The notes under the pieces are model-generated. The model was not told where the DNA came from. It ran no database searches and saw only the letters and a list, made by a program, of their open reading frames with translations. DNA of 64,000 nt from Labyrinthula sp. Ha (lineage: Eukaryota; Sar; Bigyra; Labyrinthulida; Labyrinthulaceae), in NCBI GenBank assembly GCA_015227615.1, contig JAALGZ010000073.1:1-64000 (forward strand). Reading direction: 5' to 3'. Both the position numbers and the translations under genes were made by a program. Shown piece after piece: positions 46,216 through 57,467 of the stretch (its first letter is position 1; each line of letters begins with the position of its first letter).

Positions 46216-46416
46216 TTAAAGCTTAGTTTGCCGCAAAGCGAGGTTAGAAAGTACACTAAAGAGTACGAAACAAACCTTAAACTTCTGTACAAGGTTTTGT
46301 TGTTGACAATTCTCACGTATACGTCTTTTGCTCTCCTCATTGTGTATGAACAAGGGTCTAGTTATTATGACAAATATCGTCAAGACCACGAATAATGCAG
46401 TAATAATGTCTTTCAT
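46216..46416 (-). CDS. Possible small membrane or secreted protein, 66 residues
   Basis: ATG at 46,414-46,416, TAA at 46,216-46,218. The N-terminus MKDIITALFVVLTIFVIITR is a signal-peptide-like or membrane segment; the rest is Lys/Arg/Gln-rich with a second hydrophobic stretch (CFVLFSVLSNL). A TATAAA box lies 55 bp upstream. No family is recognised, and it sits near the right end of the hAT-like repeat, so chance is possible. Confidence 0.3.
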   Translation of the reverse strand: MKDIITALFVVLTIFVIITRPLFIHNEESKRRIRENCQQQNLVQKFKVCFVLFSVLSNLALRQTKL

Positions 46417-46470
46417 TAGTTTCGTCTAGTTATTTCTTTCTTCCAACACATAAAACATAAGGATCAGCTC

Positions 46471-46478
46471 AATTTATA
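46471..46478 (-). promoter_or_regulatory. TATA-box-like site
   Basis: On the minus strand TATAAATT, 55 bp upstream of the ATG at 46,416. In AT-rich DNA this is weak evidence. Confidence 0.25.
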
Positions 46479-46654
46479 GTTGGGTTTTGACTTAAAATGG
46501 GGTTTTTAGGACCTGGGCCATATGTCCCAATTCATCATTGATTATTATTTGATAATTAAAATGAAGATTCTTTCATTGATATTCAATCAACAGGCAAATT
46601 CTTTTATTGATAATCAGAATCAAAATGATTATCGAATAATAATTGATAATCTTT

Positions 46655-46671
46655 ATCAAATAACACCCCAA
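46655..46671 (-). repeat. hAT-like terminal inverted repeat, right
   Basis: ATCAAATAACACCCCAA, inverse of TAGGGGTGTTATTTGAT at 32,705 and 10,255 with one mismatch. Confidence 0.65.
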
Positions 46672-46679
46672 AGCACGAT
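46672..46679. repeat. 8 bp flank (putative target duplication), right
   Basis: AGCACGAT, identical to 32,697-32,704 and 10,247-10,254. It overlaps a short perfect hairpin (arms GATGAATTC and GAATTCATC around GTT, 46,677-46,697). Confidence 0.6.
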
Positions 46680-47799
46680 GAATTCGTTGAATTCATCATG
46701 CCCAACATCTCTTTCTACAAGATCTGCCCGTTGCAATTTATACCTTCATAATATATTCTGGTTCTATTTCATTTAATAACAACAATAGCACTTGGAGATG
46801 CAAACCATATTTGCCATAAACCTGGGAGGAACATAGTCTCCAAATCAGAGCAAGTGGTTGCGTATTAACGTGCAGAAAAGAGAAGTGCTATATTTCCTGG
46901 TTATATCGAACATTATCAGATTTCTATTACCACAGTCATTTCTTCGGTAAAATCCACATATTGCCAATTTTTTGTATGATTTGCTTCAGTTTGACCTTAC
47001 TTAAAAAATTTTGAGTCAAATAAATTATACAAAATGGCAGGAAATGACATTAGTATTTTGAAAGTTTTCTGCTTATTTTTATTATTAAAAAGTTTCTTCA
47101 TTGATTGAGTTTCATAATGCCGCAGCTAATACGAGTGTTCACTAATTGCTAGTTCGTTGAAAGCAATGAAGGTCTACACGGCCTCAAATATCTTGATGGT
47201 AATCAAAATCAATGGCATACGATACAACCGAGGAAGATTTTCACGTGGTATAAGGATAAAGTACTAAATTTTTGGTTATTTGCACTAAACCACGTGGTTT
47301 AATTTATTAGTGATAATCAAATGACCACTCATATTAAATAAAATTGCTATACATGAGTCAAATAGCAATATTCCAGTTTATGATGGGAATAACTACAAGG
47401 ATTAACTCAGAGCTGAGTATGGTTAGTGCAGTTAATGCCTAGGGACTGGTAATTGGGTCTCGGATTAGATAAAATACATAAATCACTAGTTGATGAATTC
47501 TTTGAGTCTGACTGTCAATAAGAATTTTTATATTTTGAAAGCCATAAAATGATTCTAAGTTTATTTTCATAATCAATAGATTGTCAATAATAAATGAAAG
47601 CAGTTTTGTCTATGCTATTGTATATCCAAAGCAAAAATGTGAGCAAGAATATGATTGATGAACTATTAACAGATCAAATCCACTCCTAGTAATAAAACAG
47701 TTTAAGAAAAATTTTCGATATTCATGTTGCACCGAGAAGATGTGCTGAGATTCCTTACTGAAATCGCTTCACCCTAGCAGAAATCTCCTGCAAAGTTTG
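46680..47799. other. No gene seen
   Basis: AT-rich spacer between the hAT-like terminus and the old LINE. Open frames are short and show no family resemblance. Confidence 0.4.
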
Positions 47800-49458
47800 A
47801 AAACAAGGTGAGGTCAATGGGGAGATCGAGTTAACACAACAGAAGGAGGAGAATATTATCCATACTTAATCTATCAGGAGCTGGCGTGCCTCCTAGCTTA
47901 TGCGCCCTAGCATAAATATGTCAACGCCGATTAAAAAGAAAAATAACTTCAATCCAAACTTTGATACCCTTATCGCCAACAACCTCGATGAAATACTTTG
48001 GTTTCTTGAACGGGACACCTCAGATTTACTTTTGCTTAAAGATCTAAACTAAAATATTTGTAGATGATTTCAAGTTTCTATCAGTGCACCAAATCCAAGA
48101 TGATTTCTATAAATACCACCAAGAAATGTTGGATGGTGTATCTGCTCTTGCAAGGAAACAGTTCAAACTGAGGTTATTTGCAGTATTAACAAGTTATTAT
48201 TGGATATATAAATTTCTTCTTAAGCAACGTAAAGGGGAAAATACAGATACTCCGTAATATTTACGCAATCAAATCAGGATCTGGAAGGGAGGGATTATAT
48301 AAGTATCCTTGAAGAGCAGGAAAACTGCTACAAGAAATACTAAAAGATGCAGGCTAAAGTAATCTTTGGTGACATAATTGGATAAATATCACGGAGCATG
48401 ACCGAGAAAAGGATGAAGCTAAACTACTATTTCATGACCAACAAAAACCGCTCCATATTAGATTTTTTTTAGGCTAATCACCTCAGGATAGTAAATCATA
48501 GCTTCAAGTAATCAAAATTGGGATAAAATATATAAGCCACGTATAATCTAAAGGGAAAAAACATGATCTATCAAAACCTCACCATCTTGTAGATAAAAAA
48601 TTGAATAAGCAAATAATAATTAAGAATATCCGTCAAATTTGTAATCCCTTCCTTTCAATAACAGAATTTTTATCACTGAAGAATCTAACTAAGAGTAAAG
48701 GTTGGAGCAAAAAACGGTATCTAGAAAACCAATAGGGCTTCTCACACATATAAAAAATTCATAAACTATAGAAAATCATAAGGAAAGACAATCCAAATGA
48801 ATGAACCCATAAGAATACATCATATTCTCTCCTTGCAAATCCCCAAAAGCTACACAAATAACCCTAAAATTTTTGTTAAGAAAGCCCTGAGATCAAGCTT
48901 TAGAAGGCGTATTGGAAGAACAACAAAAAATTCGGTGAAGGGAAAGCAATAACTCTGAGGCAAAGAGGGATCGTATAAAATTTTTCTAAAAATATCTCCA
49001 AGGTGAGCAGCAGTCAAAGTTTTACAAGACTGAAAAAGTCAGGCGTTCCAGCACCTTCAACGTAAGCTCCGAACAAGCGATCCAAGCGAGAATATCGCCT
49101 ACTTAGGTTACTTCTACAACAGAATAAGAGTTTCCTCTACCTTGAGACAGACGAGCATGGACAATCTTTAATTTTATACAGGGGTTAAAAGGTTTCATGC
49201 AACATAGGTTCAAAGTACAATCGCTCTTAACCATACCGAGAAGCCCGTTCTAAACCAAAACAGCATGTTGTTACTTTAATCAGGCAACATATAGCAATAC
49301 AATTCATCTACGATAGTCCAAATCACGAACTAGTTATTACCCACTCAAAATAATGCTGCTGTTTAAGAACCAGAAAACTGAAATATAGCTGGTAAAGAAG
49401 AAAAACCAAATGAGATAAAAAATTCATCCCAAAAGTTCGAGAAAAACTGCAAAAAATT

Positions 49459-49463
49459 ATTAA
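49459..49463. repeat. 5 bp target duplication of copia element, left
   Basis: ATTAA, repeated at 53,807-53,811. Confidence 0.7.
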
Positions 49464-49618
49464 TGTTGTAAAGTGTGAAGAAGAAAGGTCTGTACTTGTT
49501 TATTTCATTGTTATTTTATAGGTTAAATCCCCCTTGACTGAACAATACATATCTCGCTGGCTACTTAAACCAAAAACTGTGATACTAAAAAAGGTCTAAG
49601 TAGCATAAATTCATAACA
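49464..49618 (-). repeat. LTR (3' LTR of copia element)
   Basis: 155 bp, TG...CA ended, about 95% identical to 53,650-53,806. A purine-rich tract (GGAGGAG on the coding strand) lies directly beside it, as expected for plus-strand priming. Confidence 0.85.
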
Positions 49619-52600
49619 CTCCTCCGTACTTAGAGCATTGTTTTCATTAGCGCTTTTGAGAACATCTCATGCTTTTTCTTTCCTAAGCTTTTCGTAAACA
49701 GATCAGCAACATTGTCATCAGTGCCCACTTCTTTGATCTCAATCATTTGATTCTCTACTAGTTGCTGAACCAGGAAAAACTTTGATCCTAAGTCACGTGT
49801 GGCTTTTGATGGAGCCTCTCCAAGTGCAATGTCTCTCGCAGCCTTGGCATCGCAGTAGACTACGGGCCTAACCATCTCCAAATTAAAACCTTCAACAATG
49901 AGGTAGTGCACAAACATTAGCTCCTTCACTAGATCGTGTAAGGCCAAAAACTCAGCCACTGCTGTAGAAGTTGCCACCTACTTAAGCTTCTTTGCTTTCC
50001 AAACAATTGGCACGGACCCCAAAAGAATGAAAAATCCGGAAGATGATTTGAATTTGTCCTCTAGGCAATCTGCGAATGCAGCATCCGAAAAAGCAGTAAG
50101 CGTTAAGCTTTCGCTTCTTTTTATCATAATAGCCATATTCTTCGTATTAATTAAATACCTCAAATTTTTTCGGCCCATTCTGAATAACCCCAATTTTTGT
50201 ATTGTACATGTCTAGCAATGAAGTTGACCGGAAACGCAATATCTGGCCTACCATTATTTGAAACATAAGATAGTTCACCGATCAACTTTTGTAACGCCCT
50301 GAGCTCAATTTCACTCCCTTCAGGTAACTATGGGTTTTCAACCATAGGCGTGACCACACTGGGCGCTTCACCCTCTCTAAGGCTGTACTCCTTCGCCAGT
50401 TTCAAAACTCGACTTCGTTGTGATAAGTATAAACAGTCTTTCTGGAGAACTAGTTCTGTTCCCACAAAGCTAGTAGTAAGTTCTTCACAACGTATTTTAA
50501 AACTTTCCTTGAGTTTTCCTTCAAACCAGCCTAAAAGCTGTTTTTCTGTGCAGCTATATGCTAAGTCGTCTACATAAACCACCAGATACATAGTCTTGCC
50601 ATTTTCCTCGTAAGTATACAATCCTCCCCCTAATGCAGATGAATGGAACTTTAACCTCTTTAAAAAAGAGTCTATTGTCCTAAACCACACTTTGACACTC
50701 TGTTTTAAACCATACAAACTAGCTACACACTCGTAAACTTTTGAGTTATTTTCTAGTTTCTGTGGGTGTCCTTCAGGTAGTAGTAGGTAAACTGGCTCTT
50801 CCAAACGGCCGTATAGATATGCACTAGTTATGTCCGCTTGCCTTATTTCTAAACCTTTCGTCCAACTTACAAAAAGAAATATCCTAATAATCTCGTTTGA
50901 GACGACCGGGGAATAATACCGTTTAAAATCCGAGACAAGGTCCCCGCGGGCAGTTAGCCTGATCTTCATTCTCGATTTACCGTTAGCGCCGTTTTTGACT
51001 TCAAAGACCTCATAGAATGGTAAGGGCTGACAGTTCTTAGACTTTTCTAGCACATTTAGTTCTCCTACTGTTTCCAAAACTTCAAGCTCTTTTGCGTAAG
51101 CTTTTTTCCATTCTTCTTTGTCTTCAGATTCGAACAACTCTTGGAGTTTCTTCCGTCCTGCGCCCACTGCTACTGCTGAGTAATGGTTTATAGAAGATCT
51201 CACTCGAGGCGTCGTGATGATGTTACTAGTTGAGATGCCGAAGTTTCGATTGAGGTACGGCTGCCCCTCCGTTTCATGTGCTGTCTGTTCCGACTCAGTC
51301 GTGTTAGAGGAATCAAGAACATGTTCAAGGGAGTCATCAGAAGCGCTTTAGAGTTCCATCTCCTCCGTTACTTCTAAAGAATTCTGCTGAAAGTTGTCCT
51401 GATATGCCTCTTCATTAGCTTCAGCTGGGAATCTTCTGGAAGGAACTCTAGTAGCTAAGTGTTGAATGAGCTCTTAAGAAATTGTAAGCACCTCATTTTG
51501 TAGGATTTCTAGGGAAACAAAGCTGTAGCTGTCGTTTGGATCAAGAAACTTGTTTTCTTCTAAAGACAACGTTGCTATGGGAAACACCCGTTTACTTGCT
51601 AATTCTATTACCAGCTATCCTTGATGGTGCTCTGGAATGCCTAAAAAACGGACCTTGGTAGCTATGTCTTCAAGTTTTTTCTAGCTTCTACTGGAGTTTG
51701 CGCATAGCCAAGTGATTCAAAGACTCTGAGGTTGCTAAGGTCTGGCTTCAGGCCTGTCAGTTTTTGTTAAGGTGCTTCAGGCGTCTTGGTTGAACAGATT
51801 CTGTTTTGGACGTAAGTAGCATAAAGTAGCGAGTAAGACCAAAAAGCTGGTGGTAGTAGAGCATTTTTAAGATTAGTTCTCAATGCTTTTAGCAAGATGT
51901 TGCTCTTTCCTTTGGCTCCACCGTTGTGCTCATGGGTGTAGGCATTTGAGTACCTTCTTTCAATTCCTAAGTTGTCTAGAAAACTGATCAAAAACTTGTT
52001 GTAAAATTCCAGACCGTTGTCGCTTTGGAAAAATTTGATCTTTCCTGGATGTTGTCTCTCTAACTTTAAGATTAGGTTTTTCACTAACTGGGGTGTTTCT
52101 AATTTCTTTTTGAAATCAAAACTCCATGAGCAGATATTACCAGTACAAATAACGATTAGAGCATCTGTCTTCTTGTCTTTACTAGTCGGAAAAGGTCCCA
52201 TGAGATCTGCTACTAGGAGCTCCAAGGGTTTTCTTACTGTCCCTGAAGGTACATGTCTAATCTTTGTTCTTAGAAACTTCCCTTCCAAGCATCCTTCGCA
52301 GGGTTCCTTTGGTTCACCAACATCTAGGCCATTAACTTTTTCCTTAAGTCCATCCACACTTTTTTGATAGAGATGATTAAACCTTTCATACCTAGTGTTT
52401 TCTTTGGCAGCTAGTAAAAACGATCCCTTCATTTTAAGTTGGGCCTCACCATCATTTATTGGGAGCTGTAAGGAAAAATTGTTAGTATCACTTTCGAGAG
52501 TACAATAATTATTTTCAAAAATAACAGAGACACCTCTCTTGACCAATTGGTCTACAGAAATAAGGTTAGGCATATTTTCGTTGAAACATACGTTGGTCAG

Positions 52601-53649
52601 TTCAATATTCAACCCGTCTTCTGTTTCAAACTCAACCTTTCCTACTTTACTTACCACAATAACGCCGTTTGCTGTAGATATTTTTCTGGGAGTACAAGCT
52701 TCTAAGACAGTGAACAATTTTTTGTCTCCGCAAAAATGGTAAGTTGCACCAGAGTCAATAACAAAGCTCTTTTTAGCTTCGTCACTGCTATTAAGAGCAG
52801 AGGCTACAAAGCTGAACTTTCCATTGTGTTGTTTCGTAGTAGCTGTTTCTGCGGCATCTTCTTTTGTTGAACTTGTAGAGTTATTGGAAGAGCGCTGCAG
52901 TTTAGGACAGTTTCTTCTCAAGTGTCCAGTTCCGTTACAGTTATAACACCTAGGACACTCTTTGGTCCTATGGACTAACCTGCACTCTGAACAGCGCTTT
53001 CATCTAGCTACAACTGAAAAGACGTTCTGTTTTTCGGTTGGTCTGTATACTCCTTTTTCGACAAGGTACCTCATTACTATGTCAATTTTCTTGCCAAATT
53101 CTTCTCTGGTAAGTGCTGAAACTCCCTCATTTTTTCTCGGGTACGAAACACTAAGTCGAACATACCGTTTGGAAACTTTTCCAACAGTTGCAAGAAAAGT
53201 TCTTTGTAGTCTAAAGTTGCTTTCAGGCTCTCCAAACGCCCTACAAACTTTATAAAATTATTCAAGAGCCAATGGTAGCTTCCCTGGAAAGCAAGTTCTG
53301 CTATATTATTGTTAATCTTTAGCATTTCAGCTGCTGCATTTCCCAACAGAAGGAGTTTTACTTTCTTGTCGATGCTGTGGGCATCACTTAGATGAACTAC
53401 ATGATGGACGATGTCGTCGTCAAGGGTGTTGACGACGATAGAAAGGCATTTGGCATCTCGGGCAGCTACAGAATGTCCATTTTCCTGTACTTCCAGCGCA
53501 GTTCCTTCGGAAACGTAACCCCAAAATCCCATTTCAGATAAGTAGGCACGAAGCCTCCATTCCCACAAGTGAAACTTACCTCCTAGCCCAAGCTTAGGGA
53601 TAGAAGGTTTATGTTCTTGGCTCATTTTATAATGTTTAGGCTCTTAACC

Positions 53650-53806
53650 TGTTGTAAAGTGTGGAGAAGAAAGGTCTGTACTTGTTTATTTTATTGTTAT
53701 TTTATAGGTTAAATCCCCCCCTTGACTGAACAATACATATCTCGCTGGCTACTTAAACCAAAAACTGTGATACTAAAAAGGTCTAAGTAGCATAAATATA
53801 CGACAA
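53650..53806 (-). repeat. LTR (5' LTR of copia element)
   Basis: 157 bp partner of 49,464-49,618; differs by about six substitutions and two small length changes. Confidence 0.85.
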
Positions 53807-55700
53807 TTAAAAAGTTAATCAGTAGACGAAAGTTTAAGAAAGAAGATGAATTTAAAATATATTAAGGGGAAATGGCCTTCATAAATAAAGGAGAACATAA
53901 TAAGCATAGACCTTGATTATACAGACCCAACATCCTCTCGAAAATCATCCTAAGAATAACCATATACATTATTTATAAAAGTCTAAGTAAATAAAGAACG
54001 AGAAAACTAACAAGCAGGTTTCAATAAGCAATTTCAGCGATAAAACATGTTGGATTCATAGAAAAGATAATGAAAAACATCGCGGTAACTGGGAAACCCT
54101 ATATTTCATATTCATAGACATCCACCAAGTTCTTGACTTAATATAACACAACATCCAAACCCTGTCTCTAAAATTAACGCAGCATTTGCACTAGAATTAT
54201 AAGAAAGTCACGTTGCACATACAACCTGATAGCGATTAGAGCAACAAGCGAAGAAAAAAAAACACGGGCTGTCAACGTTTAGAAGAAGGGTTTTCAAGGT
54301 GACAACTCGTGTCCAACTATGTTTTGGATAGTTCTAGACAACAGAATTAGGGGAATGAGACCAGAAACATTCTTTAATTAAAAAAAAAGAAACAATAAAT
54401 AAAATATCTTTTCTCTGCGGACGATATTGCCATGTTCATTGAAAACCAGTCGAAGATACAAGTTTTGGCAAAGAAAGCAGCCGATATCCTAAGAATATTG
54501 ACTCAGAAAGAAACTTGGGCAAAATAATGTTGTGAAAGTACAAGAGAGGGTTAGGATTCAATGAAACCTCAGATAAACGGGATCATGCAGTTTAAAACAA
54601 ATAGAAGTACGGAACATGTGACAAAAGCTTTGAACAAATCGTAGAATTAGTACCGCACTCAAACTCCAGAATCTGTGGTGGAAGAAGAAACAGAAGTTCA
54701 AAGAAACCCTTACAGCTACATATGCATTTTCTATATTGGAAACATTGTATCAAAGAGGATCCAACCAGTTAAAATATTGAAAAAAAATATTGAAATAACG
54801 ACCTAGTTATAGTTACTCGGGGTTAATGCCTAATAATGAAGGGGTAAGAGAAAAGATGAGACCAAGAAATTGATATAGCACGACCAGAGTTCTCCAAAAA
54901 CAAGAAAGTCCTTCAAAGCAGCAAGTAAACCCCCGAAATAAGACAGAATATAATAAATGTCTCGCATTACCTCCATACTAGGTTGTGATGTTCAAGTTTG
55001 GCCAGATATCAAAAAATACGGAAGAAACTAAATACGCTATCTCTAAGAATAAGATTGATCATCCACTCAAACTTCTATAGATTACTTATGCTATAATAGC
55101 TTAATAAACTGGATGTAAATTACCTGGAGTTAAAAAATCCTGTGCCAGAAAGATCTTGAGGCTACAAAAGAAAAACCGTAGCAGAGAGCCATCTCCAAAC
55201 AGTGCTCAAAGTATATGTCGATATAAATCTCAATTCTTTCTGGTATATTTCAACTATCGAATCCGAACTAGATTAGAACTTGAAAATGTAAAAGATAATG
55301 TAGAAGAACAAATCCTTGTTCCATCTACAAGACCATGTACAAACATAGCCCATCCACCAAATCTACCCCAACTACATCTGGAACAACGTCTAAAATTTTC
55401 TTCTAGCTCTTTCCTCTCTGAAAATCCTTCGCATTTAAAACTCAACAAGTGAGTCGCAGCTCTATTACACACATATACAACACCCTCCCACGATCCGTAC
55501 ATGAAACTTGGATACTGGAACCCAAATAAAAAAAGCCAACATTAACCTGAAAATCCATAATACAATGGCAATAGAACCCTCCAACTATACCCCGGGGATA
55601 CGAGCAATTGATTGAACCTATCGATCAGCACTAGGAGGAAAACCCATATAGAAAAAGAACATTCCCATCTAAACGCGAAGTTGAAAACTAAGATATTCTC

Positions 55701-57467
55701 TAGTCTACCCCAGATAACTATGATATGGAGCAAAGTCGTGGAGCCTCTTGCTGCTTTGTTCTAGTTGTCACATGGTTATCTCAATCTTATGCTTCATTTG
55801 TGATTTCTCTGATTGTCCAATTGTCGTATGATTGAGCAAAATTCTTACATGGCTTCAATTGGATACCAATCCAGGGAGTATATATCTAGAAAAATACAAC
55901 CATCCATATATCCACATTCAAAACTATCGTAGAAAATTAAAATTAGCTTTTTCGAAAGTGTTTAGTGCTTAATATTGATGTGACAAGGCTTAGGCCGACT
56001 CAGATTCAAGTATTTCCTCTTAACCTCCAACGTTTATTTCTACTTTATCTTTGAACCACCCTTATACCTGGAAAATGTCTGGTAGCTCTTGCCGAGGTGA
56101 AAAAATTCATTAGCGAATTAGTCTAGTTTTTTTTGTTTTCTGCTTAGTTTATAAAGATATTTGTTGAACCAGAACTTTACCAATCTCCAGAACTGGCCCA
56201 AGAAGAAGATTATCAGTAAAGCACACTCCTAGAAAAAATATTACATTTATTCCATCGTAGATTTTAATAATGAGTTAACAACAGCAGGAATACCAGCTCA
56301 CCAGTAAACCAGAATATAGAACCATCGTATAATAGTTTTCTGTACTACTAGGTGACGGAATGGCTTTACTAAACTAATTCTACTATGCGGGATGCAGTTA
56401 GCTGTCGCTACTCAACACAATTTAAAAACAAAGAAAGGAAACAATGGAACATTAGTGTTTTCCTCCAGCTTGATAAATCAATTAATATTAAGTTAGGTAA
56501 TTGGATTAACTTTTCTTTCTTTTTTGACATTCTTCATGTTTTTCATTCGTACCCTACCAGCTTAGCGTTTGAATATAATCATACGAAACACGACCATATT
56601 GTTGCACAATGTTCATGGAAGACTATTTACTACAAGGAAGATTAAGAAACAAGTTACAGAATACACCCATGTATCTGAAATTCCCTATGCAGAAATTTAT
56701 TCTATACGAAAAACGCAGAATTAAACATATATAGCTAACTCTACAATAATTTGTGGCTATATACTGGATGCACTGGTATCATATTCACTTGTTACTAAGA
56801 GGTCTTGTTCCAGAAAATAAATTTTGTGAAACTTACCTAGATAGAGGGAAGAAAAAATCAACTAGCAACAGCTTATAGCTGAAAACTAGAGAAATATCTA
56901 AAATCTCGTAGTGGAGGTCTTGCAGCTGTTAATTGAATTCCAAGAAACCTATGGAATGAAAGGGATAATGTTAGAGCCACAAACCTTTCAACCCACAATT
57001 AGGAGAACCTACCTTTAAAAATAGCTTCTCCTATTAGATAATAGAATGAACCTCACCTAATTAGTCTCGCAGCTAAGTAAAAAACAATTGTAAACTGCTT
57101 ACAATTATAAACTACAACAAGAACCTTGCCCAAAGATGAAAGCCATATTAATCTTTATCAGAAATCTGTTTGTAAAAAAGGTAATCAACATAGCGCCACA
57201 CAATTAGAGGAAAAGAACAGAAGAATCTATTGTAATTAGTTGTTTCATACTAATGAGCTCCAACTGTTGGTTTACTCAAGGTTCTCATATTTTAAAACCA
57301 AGATTCTCGTTTTAGATTTCACACAGATCGAGATCAAATACTTTCGAGACAAAACCAAGAATATAGTTCGGGAATTTCCCGGTGATTCTTAAGCATGTGC
57401 AGAGAATAAGTAAACAAAAAGTAGTAGCGCGACAAAGGAAAAAAAAGTAACCTTGCTAATCTTTAAG
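55701..57467. other. No gene seen
   Basis: Spacer between LINE debris and the 527-residue gene. A plus-strand frame at 56,385-56,645 starts with ATG but shows no family resemblance. The last 200 bp before 57,468 should hold the promoter of the downstream gene; no clear box is visible. Confidence 0.4.

Larger units (their letters stand above)
43335..46671 (+). mobile_element. Fifth copy of the hAT-like repeat, with right terminus
   Basis: The C segment (43,335-45,170) starts abruptly and runs into a decayed myosin fragment (45,185-45,790). It then passes through unrecognised sequence to the terminus ATCAAATAACACCCCAA at 46,655-46,671, followed by AGCACGAT. This is the only copy with a right terminus of the TAGGGGTGTT type. 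No hAT transposase sequence is seen in this copy. Confidence 0.5.
49464..53806 (-). mobile_element. Ty1/copia LTR retrotransposon, broken fossil
   Basis: A 4.3 kb element on the minus strand with two LTRs and ATTAA target duplications. Coding parts in copia order are Gag with a CCHC knuckle (CYNCNGTGHLRRNC; about 52.9-53.6 kb), aspartic protease (DSGATYH) and integrase (about 51.8-52.9 kb), reverse transcriptase with YVDD (about 50.3-51.2 kb), then RNase H (about 49.6-50.2 kb). Integrase before RT defines Ty1/copia. Just inside the 5' LTR the coding strand has GGTTAAGAGCC, which recalls the initiator-Met half-tRNA primer site of Drosophila copia. LTR similarity points to a fairly recent insertion compared with the LINE it interrupts. 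The reading frame is broken in several places, roughly half a dozen. Confidence 0.9.
47800..55700 (+). mobile_element. Old LINE split by a copia insertion
   Basis: The LINE reads on the plus strand as two parts, about 47,800-49,463 and 53,812-55,700. The left part is heavily decayed; I place its boundary only roughly. The right part starts with GEMAFINKGEHNKHRP and LSKIILRI (the N-Y-R-P-I/K-I-L region), then KHVGFIEKIMKNIAVTGKP, GDNSCPTMFWIVLDNRIRG, SADDIAMFIENQS (motif C, Asp-Asp codons 54,420-54,425) and a C-x12-H-x5-C finger at 54,617-54,676. The tail (to about 55,700) is Ser/Pro-rich. Many stops interrupt every frame. It belongs to the same or a sister family as the LINE at 15,260-19,358. 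Confidence 0.65.
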
